Assembly: GCF_013868135.1 (NCBI RefSeq)
Contig: NZ_JACEMU010000004.1
Span: 372,001-436,000 of the forward strand
Reading direction: 5' to 3'
DNA: 64,000 nucleotides
Origin: Paracoccus sp. S1E-3
GTDB lineage: Bacteria; Pseudomonadota; Alphaproteobacteria; Rhodobacterales; Rhodobacteraceae
Part shown: positions 56,405 to 64,000 of the stretch, piece by piece
How positions within the stretch are numbered: the stretch's first letter is position 1
Layout of the letters: each line of letters opens with the position of its first letter
The notes under the pieces: model-generated
The model's database searches: none
The model's input: the letters and a program-made list of their open reading frames with translations, nothing else
What the model was told of the DNA's origin: nothing
Position numbers and translations under genes: made by a program

Positions 56405-56688
56405 TCCACCACCTTCGGCACGGCAAAGAAACCCTCGCGCGCATCGGGGGCATTGGCGAGGATCTTTTCGGGATAGCCGCCGTCATTCACCACATCGCTG
56501 CGGCGCTTGAGGCGCATGGGCGTCACGCCGGTCATCGGCTCGACGCCGTCCACGTCAACCTCGTTCAGCTGTTCCATGAAATGCAGGATATTGTTCAGCT
56601 CGGCCGCCAAGGCGGGAAGATGCGAATCCTCGACCGCGATGCGGGCCAGATGGGCGACCTTGCGCGCCTCGTCTTCAGTGATGGACAT
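56401..56688 (-). CDS. gatC: aspartyl/glutamyl-tRNA amidotransferase subunit C
   Basis: 95-residue clamp that wraps GatA and GatB. Landmarks [15 protein letters not shown] and [18 protein letters not shown]. The ATG at 56686-56688 follows an AGGAG site at a good distance, so the start is secure. Operon gatC-gatA. Confidence 0.95.
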   Translation of the reverse strand: MSITEDEARKVAHLARIAVEDSHLPALAAELNNILHFMEQLNEVDVDGVEPMTGVTPMRLKRRSDVVNDGGYPEKILANAPDAREGFFAVPKVVE

Positions 56689-56756
56689 GCCAGCTCCTTT
56701 AACCTGAGGCCGGTTTAGCCGCGCCCGCAGGCTGCTGCAAGCGCGGCCAGCCCGGT

Positions 56757-57446
56757 TCAGAGGGTGAACGGCTCCATCACCTCGGGTTCGACGACCTTCA
56801 CCCCCAGCGCTTTCAGCGGCGCGATATCGGGCTGCAGGACCGGGAAGCTTCTGTAATGCGAGCAGACGATGGTGTCGAAATCGAACCAGCGCCTGGCCGC
56901 GTAAGCGGCGCGGGCCGGGTCCATGGTAAAGTGACCGCCGACCGACAGGATGCCGATGTCGGGCTGATGCAAGTCGCCCATCCATTCCATGTCCGCCATG
57001 ATGTCGGTGTCGCCCGAATAATAGATGACCTTGCCCTCTCCGCCGATCATGTAGCCGGCCTCCCGGCCGGCATAGACCGGCGTCCCGTCCTCGTCCGCGA
57101 ATGAGGAGGAATGCGCCGCCGCCACCATGGTGACTTTCGCCCCCCCCAGATCCACGGTGCCCCCCTTGTTGAAGCCGATGGTCTGGACGCCATGCCTGCC
57201 TTCCCAGAACTGCATCAGGTCGAAGATGCCGACAATAGGAATGTCCAGTTCGCGCGCCAGTGTGACCGCTTGGGACGCGTGGTCGAAATGGCCGTGGGTG
57301 ATGAGGATATGGGTTGCGCCGGCAATCGCCTCGGCCCGCTTCCCGGCCGGGAATTGCGGATTTCCGTCCAGCCACGGGTCGATCAGGATCACCGCGTTTT
57401 CGATTTCCAGCCGCCAGCTGGCATGTCCGAACCAGGTCAGTCGCAT
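56757..57446 (-). CDS. UPF0173 metal-dependent hydrolase (metallo-beta-lactamase fold)
   Basis: 229 residues; dinuclear metal ligands are visible in [16 protein letters not shown] and YSGDTDIM, plus [13 protein letters not shown]. The family has no assigned substrate. Upstream of gatC on the same strand with 68 nt between. Confidence 0.9.
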   Translation of the reverse strand: MRLTWFGHASWRLEIENAVILIDPWLDGNPQFPAGKRAEAIAGATHILITHGHFDHASQAVTLARELDIPIVGIFDLMQFWEGRHGVQTIGFNKGGTVDLGGAKVTMVAAAHSSSFADEDGTPVYAGREAGYMIGGEGKVIYYSGDTDIMADMEWMGDLHQPDIGILSVGGHFTMDPARAAYAARRWFDFDTIVCSHYRSFPVLQPDIAPLKALGVKVVEPEVMEPFTL

Positions 57447-57622
57447 CCGTTACCTCCGTCTCAGCCTGTTCACGCGGCAAGATAGCACCAGCGCGGCCCG
57501 GAAAAGAACCGGTTATATGAGAATCAATAGGCGCGTTAAGGGATTGTTAATCATCTTGCGGTTGAGTTCTCGGCAATAAGGCGGACAAGCCGCCGCGCAG
57601 CAGGGACGGGAAGCAGCCACAG

Positions 57623-58732
57623 ATGGCCTACATGATCCAGGTCTTCGACTTTGATGCGGCTGTTCCAATCGGGGGCGGCGTGCCCTTCGGCGGCGCGCAG
57701 GGGATTTCCTTCGCCCCCGCCCAGCAGAGCAGGATCTATCTCGACGACGCCGACAACATGTTTCAGCCCGCGACGTTCTATACCGAGCAGGATCAGAAAC
57801 TGCTGATCGACACAGAGATGGGCGGCGCCATCATCGGCGCCGGCACCATCCTGACTTACCGGGTCGGACAGGTCGCAACCATTACCCAGACGGGCACGGA
57901 TTACAGTTATTACGTCTTCTTTCCCCACAAGGCCTCAGGCAGCAACTCCTCCGCCACGGCAATCGGGGACAAGTCTGCGGTGCTGGTGGTCCCGACCCAG
58001 ACCACCACGCCGCCCCTCGATCCGACGAAGACCTTCGATTACGCGCGCGTCTATACCGGCAGCACCGGTTTTGCCGTCGCCGACACGCCGATTCCACCCA
58101 GCTATCTGAACCCGACCTGCTTCGCGACGGGCACGCTGATCGATACGGCGCGCGGACCGCGGCCGGTGGAAACGCTGGTCGCCGGTGACATGGTGCTGAC
58201 CCGCGACCGCGGCTTGCGGCCGCTGGCCTGGACGGGGGGCCGCCACCTGACGGCGCGGCATCTCGACATCGCCCCGAACCTGCGCCCCATCCGCATTCGC
58301 AAGGACGCACTGGGTCCGGGGATGCCGGCGCGCGACCTGACGGTCTCGCCGCAGCACCGGGTCCTTGTCCGCTCGCCGATCGCCGCACGGATCTGCGGCG
58401 CGCCCGAGGTGCTGGTCGCCGCGCGCCATCTTTGCACCCTGCCGGGGATCGAGGTCGTCAACCCGCCCGGCGGCGTCGGCTATCACCATCTCCTGTTCGA
58501 CCGGCACGAGATCGTGCGTTCGAACGGCGCATGGACGGAATCGCTGTTCACCGGACCGCAGGCGCTGAAATCCCTGGGGCCGGCGGCGCTGCGCGAAATC
58601 CGCGCGATCTTTCCCGAGCTGTTCGGACCGGGCGCGCCCGGCTGGACCGGCGCGCGCGACTTCCTGACCGCCGAGCAGACGCGCGATCTGGCCCGCCGCC
58701 ATCTGAAGAACATCAAGCCGCTGGTCGCCTGA
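57623..58732 (+). CDS. Hint-domain protein (Hint_2 type)
   Basis: 369 residues. Residues 1-160 form a Gly/Thr/Asp-rich beta region with no known domain; the Hint domain begins at Cys166 (CFATGTLIDTARGPRPVETL, then GDMVLTRD) and has the catalytic-His block SPQHRVLV at 242-249, followed by HHLLFDRHEIV. There is no C-terminal His-Asn as in inteins, so Asn cyclisation and full splicing are unlikely; N-terminal Cys chemistry could release the first 165 residues. Proteins like this are frequent in Rhodobacteraceae and may be surface or secreted. No signal peptide is visible. Confidence 0.88.
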   Translation: MAYMIQVFDFDAAVPIGGGVPFGGAQGISFAPAQQSRIYLDDADNMFQPATFYTEQDQKLLIDTEMGGAIIGAGTILTYRVGQVATITQTGTDYSYYVFFPHKASGSNSSATAIGDKSAVLVVPTQTTTPPLDPTKTFDYARVYTGSTGFAVADTPIPPSYLNPTCFATGTLIDTARGPRPVETLVAGDMVLTRDRGLRPLAWTGGRHLTARHLDIAPNLRPIRIRKDALGPGMPARDLTVSPQHRVLVRSPIAARICGAPEVLVAARHLCTLPGIEVVNPPGGVGYHHLLFDRHEIVRSNGAWTESLFTGPQALKSLGPAALREIRAIFPELFGPGAPGWTGARDFLTAEQTRDLARRHLKNIKPLVA

Positions 58733-58795
58733 CGACATGGAAAACCCCGACCCAAAGGGATTGGACCGGGGGTGCCATCATATCGCGATGTGGCG

Positions 58796-60523
58796 TTATT
58801 GCGCGGCGGGGGCGGCGGCCTCTCCAGGTGCGGGGGGCTCGCCTTCTTTCGCAGGCGCCGCGTCTTCAGCGGCAGGAGCCGCGCCGTCGGCGGGCGCGGC
58901 GCCGTCGGCGGGCGCGGCATCGATCACGGTGATGCGGCCATCGGTCACAGGCGCGAAGGCCGGACCCTGGCGCGAGATATAGTCGGCCAGTACATCGGCC
59001 AGATCGGGACCGAAATCATAGACCTGGGTCGCATTGGCCTCGAACACGGAATAGCCGTCGCCGCCATTGCGCATGTAATTGTTCGAGGCCACACCGTATT
59101 CCGCGACCAGATCAATCGGTTCCCAGGCGCCGCCCTTCATCACCTGCACCTCGCTGATGCGCTTGCCCGTCGGGGCGGCGGGATCGACGGTGTATTTCAG
59201 CCCGGCCACCTGCGCGAAACGGCCGGCGCCTTCCTCGATCTGGCTGGCGCCGTTTTCCAGCGCCGCCACCACGTCCGAACCCTTCAGCTTGAAGGTCGAA
59301 AGCGTATTCTGGAACGGCAGCACGGAAATGATCTCGCCCATGGAGATCGGGCCGGCGTCGATCGAGGCGCGCAGCCCGCCGCCGTTCTGGATGGCGATCT
59401 GGATGCCCTGATCCTTCACCCGCGCCAGCATCGCATCGGCCACCAGCGACCCCATGACGCATTCGCGCGCCCGGCAATCGGCGCGATCGGCGCCGATCTC
59501 GGTCCTGGTCTCGGCGACGATCTTCGATTTCAGCTCCTCGATCGGGGCGGCCAGTTCCTTGACGCGCGCAGTGATGGTCGGATCGGGTGTGACCGAGGCG
59601 TCCAGCAGCACCGGCTCGCCCTCCGCCTTCACCAGTTTGCCGGCATCGTCGAAGGTCAGGATCAGGTGGCCCAGATATTTCGAATAGGCGTAGGCTGTGA
59701 CCACCGGCACCTCGGCGCCGTCGGCGTTCTTCACCATGGTGGGGTATTTGCCAAGCGCCCCCTCCATGTCGCCCAGCAGCGTGTGGCTGTGGCCGCCGAT
59801 CACCGCATCCACCCCCGGCACCTTGGCGGCGATGTCCTGATCCTTCAGATAGCCGACATGGGTCAGCGCCAGGATCTTGTCGACGCCTTGAGCCTGCAGC
59901 GCCTCGGCATCCGCCGTCAGCGCCTCGATCTCGTCCTGAAAGATCACGCTGTCCGAGGGTGACGCGGTTTCAGGCGTATCGGTCGCGAGCGCCGAGATCA
60001 GTCCGATCTTCTGGCCGCCCACCTCCAGCACGGCGGTGCCGTCGACGATATCCTTCAGCCGGTTGTTCTGGCTGAGATCGAGATTGCCCGAGATCACCGG
60101 GAACTCGACCCCCTCGGCCAGCACGGCCAGCCCGTCATCGCCGTCGTCGAATTCGTGATTGCCCACCGTCATCGCGTCATAGCCGATGGCGGTCATGAAC
60201 TCGACCACATCCTTGCCCTTGTAGGTCGTGTAGAACAGGCTGCCCTGATACTGGTCGCCCGCGTCCAGCAGGATGACGTTGCCGCCCTCGGCTGCGATCT
60301 GTTCGGACAGCTCCTTCGCCTTGGCCGCGATCCGCGCCACGCCGCCGAAACATTCCTTCTTCTCCGCGGTCTCGGCGTCGCAGGTCGAATCGTATTTGTT
60401 GATCTCCTCGATCCGGCTGTGCACGTCATTGGTATGGAGCACGTGGAGCACATATTCGGCCTGTGCAGTGCCTGCGGACAGGGCCAATGCGGCGGCGGAG
60501 GCCAAAAGGCGGGAACGGGTCAT
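58796..60523 (-). CDS. bifunctional metallophosphatase/5'-nucleotidase (UshA-like)
   Basis: Periplasmic nucleotidase, 575 residues. Signal peptide residues 1-23; metallophosphoesterase motifs LHTNDVHSR, GDQYQGS, GNHEFDDG and GGHSHTLL; C-terminal substrate domain with NGGGLRASI and NNYMRNGGDGY. The ATG at 60521-60523 is set by a GGAGAG site 7 nt upstream. After the domain comes an Ala/Pro/Glu-rich tail of about 45 residues with a perfect repeat (PADGAA twice). It converges with the Hint gene. Confidence 0.92.
   Translation of the reverse strand: MTRSRLLASAAALALSAGTAQAEYVLHVLHTNDVHSRIEEINKYDSTCDAETAEKKECFGGVARIAAKAKELSEQIAAEGGNVILLDAGDQYQGSLFYTTYKGKDVVEFMTAIGYDAMTVGNHEFDDGDDGLAVLAEGVEFPVISGNLDLSQNNRLKDIVDGTAVLEVGGQKIGLISALATDTPETASPSDSVIFQDEIEALTADAEALQAQGVDKILALTHVGYLKDQDIAAKVPGVDAVIGGHSHTLLGDMEGALGKYPTMVKNADGAEVPVVTAYAYSKYLGHLILTFDDAGKLVKAEGEPVLLDASVTPDPTITARVKELAAPIEELKSKIVAETRTEIGADRADCRARECVMGSLVADAMLARVKDQGIQIAIQNGGGLRASIDAGPISMGEIISVLPFQNTLSTFKLKGSDVVAALENGASQIEEGAGRFAQVAGLKYTVDPAAPTGKRISEVQVMKGGAWEPIDLVAEYGVASNNYMRNGGDGYSVFEANATQVYDFGPDLADVLADYISRQGPAFAPVTDGRITVIDAAPADGAAPADGAAPAAEDAAPAKEGEPPAPGEAAAPAAQ
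58881..58916. repeat. perfect 18-bp tandem duplication in the nucleotidase tail
   Basis: The 18-nt unit GCGCCGTCGGCGGGCGCG occurs twice back to back and encodes PADGAA twice on the minus strand. It keeps the frame and looks like recent slippage in a disordered tail. Confidence 0.9.
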
Positions 60524-60684
60524 GACAGCTCTCCTGGTCAAGGACATCTTCTGGGGCGGGTTGCGGCGTCAGATTGGCCCGGCACGGCGCGCAGGTCAAA
60601 TGCTGAACGCAGCCGCGCGCGTCACAAGGACGCCATGACGCACGCCCCCTTGACCGCGCCGCGCCGAGGCGGGAAACAATCGCC

Positions 60685-61020
60685 ATGATGATCTACAAAG
60701 TGCTTCGCAGCCCCGAATGGCGGCAGTTCCAGGACCAGGGCCAGACCGCCGGCGCGCCGGTCGATCTGGCCGATGGCTATATCCATTTCTCCACCGCCGA
60801 AACGCTGCCCGGAACGCTGGCAAAGCACTTCTCCGGCGAGGACGATCTGTGGCTGCTGGCCTGCGATCCCGAGACCCTCGGCGAGGCCCTGCGGTGGGAG
60901 CCGTCGCGTGGAGGTCTGCTGTTTCCCCACCTTTACCGGGCACTGCGGCTGGACGAGGTTGCCGACGCGCGCCCCCTGCCCCGCGACGCCGAAGGCTTCC
61001 GCATCGGAGCGCTGCCATGA
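60685..61020 (+). CDS. DUF952 family protein
   Basis: 111 residues matching DUF952 throughout ([46 protein letters not shown]). The conserved DGYIHFS and FPHLY segments suggest an active site, but no function is known. Its stop overlaps the pyrD start by 4 nt. Confidence 0.9.
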   Translation: MMIYKVLRSPEWRQFQDQGQTAGAPVDLADGYIHFSTAETLPGTLAKHFSGEDDLWLLACDPETLGEALRWEPSRGGLLFPHLYRALRLDEVADARPLPRDAEGFRIGALP

Positions 61021-62078
61021 ACCTGATCGAGCGGATTGGGATGCAAGTGCTGTTTCGGATGCAGCCCGAAACGGCGCATGACCTGTCGATCCGGGCCCTC
61101 GCCTCGGGACTGGTGCCGCTGGCCGGCGCGCCGGTAACCTCGCCGCGGCTGCGCACGCGGCTGGCGGGGCTGGACCTGCCGAACCCGGTGGGCCTCGCCG
61201 CCGGTTACGACAAGAATGCCCGTGCCGTTGGCGCGCTGATGCGGGCGGGCTTCGGCTTCATCGAATGCGGTGCCGCCACCCCGCGCCCGCAGCCCGGCAA
61301 TGCCAAGCCGCGCCTGTTCCGGCTGGCACAGGATCACGCCATCATCAACCGCTTCGGCTTCAACAATGACGGCGCCGAGGCCATCGCCCTGCGGCTTGCA
61401 GCGCGCCGGCCCGGTATCCCGGTCGGGCTGAACATCGGTGCTAACAAGGACAGCGCCGATCGCGCCGAGGATTTCGCCGAGGTCGTGCGCGTGGCCGGGA
61501 TGGCGGCGGATTTCCTGACCGTCAACGTCTCCTCTCCCAATACCGAACGCCTGCGCGACCTGCAGGGCGCCGAGGCGCTGGCGGCGCTGCTGCGGGGCGT
61601 GACCGCCGCCCGCGACGCGCTGCCCGAACGCCGCCCGGTCTTTCTGAAGATCGCCCCCGATCTGGACGATGCGGGCCTCGCCGATATTGCCCTGGTCGCC
61701 CGGACCGTCGGCGTCGATGCCATCATCGCCACCAATACGACGCTTTCGCGCGATGGCCTGCACGACCGCCAGGCCGCGGAAGCCGGCGGCATGTCGGGCC
61801 GGCCGCTGTTCGAACGCTCGACCCGCGTGCTGGCGCGGCTCTACAGGATGACCGGCGGGCATATCCCGCTCATCGGGGTGGGCGGCGTGGGCAGCGTCGA
61901 GGATGCCTGGCAAAAGCTGCGCGCGGGCGCGAGCGCCGTGCAGATCTATTCGGCGCTGATCTATGGCGGCTTCTCGCTGGCCGGGGAAATCGCGCGCGGG
62001 CTGGATCAGCGGGCCGAGCGGCAGGGGCTGACCTGCCTGTCCGAACTGACCGGCACCGGCGTGGGCGACTGGCTGTAA
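61017..62078 (+). CDS. pyrD: dihydroorotate dehydrogenase, class 2 (quinone-dependent)
   Basis: Membrane-associated flavoenzyme of pyrimidine synthesis that passes electrons to quinone. 353 residues; an N-terminal helical region for quinone access (residues 1-40), then the FMN barrel with [35 protein letters not shown] (catalytic Ser) and GVGGVGS. ATG at 61017 overlaps the DUF952 stop as ATGA. Confidence 0.95.
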   Translation: MNLIERIGMQVLFRMQPETAHDLSIRALASGLVPLAGAPVTSPRLRTRLAGLDLPNPVGLAAGYDKNARAVGALMRAGFGFIECGAATPRPQPGNAKPRLFRLAQDHAIINRFGFNNDGAEAIALRLAARRPGIPVGLNIGANKDSADRAEDFAEVVRVAGMAADFLTVNVSSPNTERLRDLQGAEALAALLRGVTAARDALPERRPVFLKIAPDLDDAGLADIALVARTVGVDAIIATNTTLSRDGLHDRQAAEAGGMSGRPLFERSTRVLARLYRMTGGHIPLIGVGGVGSVEDAWQKLRAGASAVQIYSALIYGGFSLAGEIARGLDQRAERQGLTCLSELTGTGVGDWL

Positions 62079-62138
62079 GGGGGTCTGCCCCCCGCGACGG
62101 GCCATACGGCCCGTCTCATCCCGAGGTATTCGGGCACG
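62079..62138 (+). repeat. dispersed intergenic element: two hairpins plus conserved tail
   Basis: GGGGGTCTGCCCCC is followed by a perfect 8-bp hairpin (GACGGGCC, ATAC, GGCCCGTC; 62096-62115) and CTCATCCCGAGGTATTCGGG. Hairpin order and tail match 53718-53780. Placed right after the pyrD stop, it may also end transcription. Confidence 0.7.
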
Positions 62139-62214
62139 GTCAATGGGGTGGGATTTTGGCGCTTTCCGCGCGGGCCGTCTGTCTCTAGGCTGCTGATAAT
62201 CGAAGGAGCTTTCC

Positions 62215-62874
62215 ATGCTGGTCATCCACGGCGTCACCCGCTCGCGCGCTTCGCGCATCATCTGGCTGTGCAACGAAATCGGCCTGCCCTTCCGGCAGGT
62301 GCCGGTCATTCAGGCTTATCGCCTCGCCGATCCCGACGCGCCCGATGCGGCGCTGAACACCCGCTCGCCCGCCTTCCTGAAGCTGTCGCCATCGGGCGCC
62401 ATCCCGGTGATCGAGGATGACGGGCTGGTGATGTCGGAATCCTATGCGATCAACCATTACCTCGCCCGCAAGCACGGCGCACCCTTCGGCCCGGTGGACG
62501 CCGCCGAGGATGCGCTGATGATGCAATGGAGCTTTTATGCCGCCACGGCGGTCGAACCTGACGCGCTGACACTGCTGTTCCTGCATGCGCGCGGCCAGTC
62601 CCAATCGGGTGAGGATCAGGTGCTGGTCGCCAATGCCGCCGAACGGCTGGTCCGCCCCTTCAAGGTCATCGACGATCATCTGGCCCGCCACGGCCATCTG
62701 GTCGGCGGCCGCTTTACCGTCGCAGATATCAACATGGCCGAGACGATCCGTTATGCTCAGGGCTATGGCCCGCTGATGGAGGAGTTTCCCGCCCTGCGCC
62801 AATGGCTGGCCGATGCGCAGGGCCGCGCCGGGTTCCAGAAAATGTGGCAGGCGCGATTGGCCGAACCGGAATAG
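62215..62874 (+). CDS. glutathione S-transferase family protein
   Basis: 219 residues: thioredoxin-like N-domain (residues 1-85, GVTRSRASRIIWLCNEIGLP, with the Glu-Ser glutathione motif in DDGLVMSESYAI) and all-helical C-domain from about 95. Ser/Thr near residue 9 would activate glutathione. Specific substrate not known. Preceded by the intergenic element after pyrD. Confidence 0.9.
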   Translation: MLVIHGVTRSRASRIIWLCNEIGLPFRQVPVIQAYRLADPDAPDAALNTRSPAFLKLSPSGAIPVIEDDGLVMSESYAINHYLARKHGAPFGPVDAAEDALMMQWSFYAATAVEPDALTLLFLHARGQSQSGEDQVLVANAAERLVRPFKVIDDHLARHGHLVGGRFTVADINMAETIRYAQGYGPLMEEFPALRQWLADAQGRAGFQKMWQARLAEPE

Positions 62875-62970
62875 CCCCCAATTCTTGGGGCTGCGCCCGT
62901 CCCGACCGCAAAGCCTTGCCCCAGACCGGCCCTTCATGTGATAACCGCCGAAACCAGAAACGAGCAGCAC

Positions 62971-64000
62971 ATGGCCGACGATCTCTTTCCGACGACGCAG
63001 GACGACACCAGCTATTCCGCCGCCTCCATCGAGGTGCTGGAGGGGCTGGAGCCGGTCCGCAAACGCCCCGGCATGTATATCGGCGGCACGGATGAGCGGG
63101 CGCTGCACCATCTGGTCGCGGAAATCCTCGACAACTCGATGGACGAAGCCGTCGCCGGCCATGCGACGCGGATCGAGGTCGAGCTGCTGGCCGATTACAC
63201 CGTCATCGTGCGCGACAACGGCCGCGGCATCCCGATCGACCCGCATCCGAAATTCCCCGGCAAATCCGCGCTCGAGGTGATCCTGTGCACGCTGCATGCC
63301 GGCGGCAAGTTCTCGGGGGATGCCTATCAGACCTCGGGCGGGCTGCACGGGGTCGGCGCCTCGGTCGTGAACGCGCTGTCCGATCTGATGGTCGTGCAGG
63401 TGGCGCGGGGCAAGGAACTGTTCGAACAGCGCTTCTCGCGCGGGGTCCCGCAGGGGCCGGTGGCCAAGATCGGCGCGGCCCCGAACCGGCGCGGCACCAC
63501 CGTGATCTTCCATGCCGACGAGGAGATCTTCGGCCATCACCGTTTCAAGCCCGCGCGGCTGCTGAAAATGGTGAAATCCAAGGCCTATCTGTTCTCGGGC
63601 GTGGAAATCCGCTGGAAATCGGAAATCGACGACAGCGAAACCCCGATGGAGGCGGTCTTCCACTTCCCCGGCGGGCTGGCCGATTACCTCTCGGAAACGC
63701 TCGGCGGCGTGACCACCTATGCCGACCGGCCCTTCGGCGGGAATGTCGACTTTCAGGGCCGTTTCGGTGTGCCCGGCAAGGTCGACTGGGCGATCAACTG
63801 GACGCCCTCGCGCGACGGGTTCATTCAGTCCTATTGCAACACCGTGCCCACACCCGAGGGCGGCACCCACGAGGCGGGCTTCTGGTCGGCGATCCTGAAG
63901 GGCGTGCGCGCTTACGGCGAGTTGGCCAATAACAAGAAGGCCGCCCAGATCACCCGCGAGGATCTGCTGACCGGCGGCTGCGCGCTGGTGTCCTGCTTCA
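62971..64000 (+). CDS. parE: DNA topoisomerase IV subunit B (3' end outside window)
   Basis: ATPase subunit of the chromosome-decatenating topoisomerase. The first 343 codons are present. The GHKL ATPase motifs are DNSMDEAVAG, DNGRGIPID and GLHGVGASVVNALS, and the start GLEPVRKRPGMYIGGTDERA is the ParE rather than GyrB form. The second domain begins near residue 240. The gene continues past the window edge. Confidence 0.95.
   Translation, partial: MADDLFPTTQDDTSYSAASIEVLEGLEPVRKRPGMYIGGTDERALHHLVAEILDNSMDEAVAGHATRIEVELLADYTVIVRDNGRGIPIDPHPKFPGKSALEVILCTLHAGGKFSGDAYQTSGGLHGVGASVVNALSDLMVVQVARGKELFEQRFSRGVPQGPVAKIGAAPNRRGTTVIFHADEEIFGHHRFKPARLLKMVKSKAYLFSGVEIRWKSEIDDSETPMEAVFHFPGGLADYLSETLGGVTTYADRPFGGNVDFQGRFGVPGKVDWAINWTPSRDGFIQSYCNTVPTPEGGTHEAGFWSAILKGVRAYGELANNKKAAQITREDLLTGGCALVSCF

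Overview
The window looks like chromosomal core DNA of a high-GC alphaproteobacterium of the Rhodobacteraceae/Paracoccus type. The evidence is the gene content and order (trpG-trpD-trpC-moaC-moeA-lexA, phoH-ybeY-corC, alr-mlaE-mlaF, gluQRS-trmFO, glcDEF, gatCA, parE), a TakP-type TRAP binding protein, a Hint_2-type protein, many ATGA/GTGA stop-start overlaps, and an alphaproteobacterial SOS box (GAAC-N7-GAAC) in front of lexA. I saw no tRNA, rRNA, CRISPR array or intact mobile element. Genus assignment is an inference from gene order and protein resemblance.

Layout. 1-4279 (minus): a membrane-anchored Ala/Pro-rich protein, a class I aminotransferase and a PpiD-like isomerase cut by the window edge. 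4384-9918 (plus): a run joining tryptophan synthesis (trpG, trpD, trpC), uracil-DNA glycosylase (inserted between trpD and trpC), molybdopterin synthesis (moaC, moeA) and lexA with its own operator. 9919-10800: a decayed IS3-family transposase. 10801-15957 (minus): alr, mlaE-mlaF lipid transporter genes, phoH-ybeY-corC. 15958-16612: a gene-poor scar with a possible recombinase fragment. 16613-21664: accessory, mostly hypothetical genes (DUF6497-like secreted protein, three small lipoproteins, an acidic-tailed protein, a DUF4174 protein, a HEPN-like protein, a YdjM-like membrane protein). 21758-28338: homoserine dehydrogenase, MmcQ/YjbR, a PotABC-type importer without its binding protein, a TakP-type TRAP binding protein without its membrane subunits, and an orphan YjhX toxin-family gene.

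28674-37020: rplY, an IscU-like scaffold, hisI, tRNA-modification genes gluQRS and trmFO, an Hsp20 chaperone, glycolate oxidase glcDEF and a YdcH protein. 37101-40356: a tightly coupled DUF599 protein / membrane alpha-beta hydrolase / cytochrome P450 operon whose last gene runs 44 nt into the oppositely oriented pyrH. 41156-51611: miaA, rlmE-gppA, a TIGR01620-YcjX pair, hrpB, ftsY-AlkB-like monooxygenase and an AsnC-type ligand-binding domain. 51642-57446: MATE pump, AmpD-like amidase, cupin, lipoprotein, gatCA and a UPF0173 hydrolase. 57623-64000: a Hint-domain protein, a 5'-nucleotidase, DUF952, pyrD, a glutathione transferase and the start of parE.

No large undescribed system stands out. 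The best leads are: the DUF599-hydrolase-P450 operon; a modular intergenic element (two GC hairpins plus a conserved GAGGTATTTT-like tail) seen in two full copies and one partial copy; the mobile-element scars that bracket 10801-15957 and suggest a rearranged segment; the pyrH/P450 antisense overlap; and the pair of tiny lipoproteins that share a C-x5-C ending.
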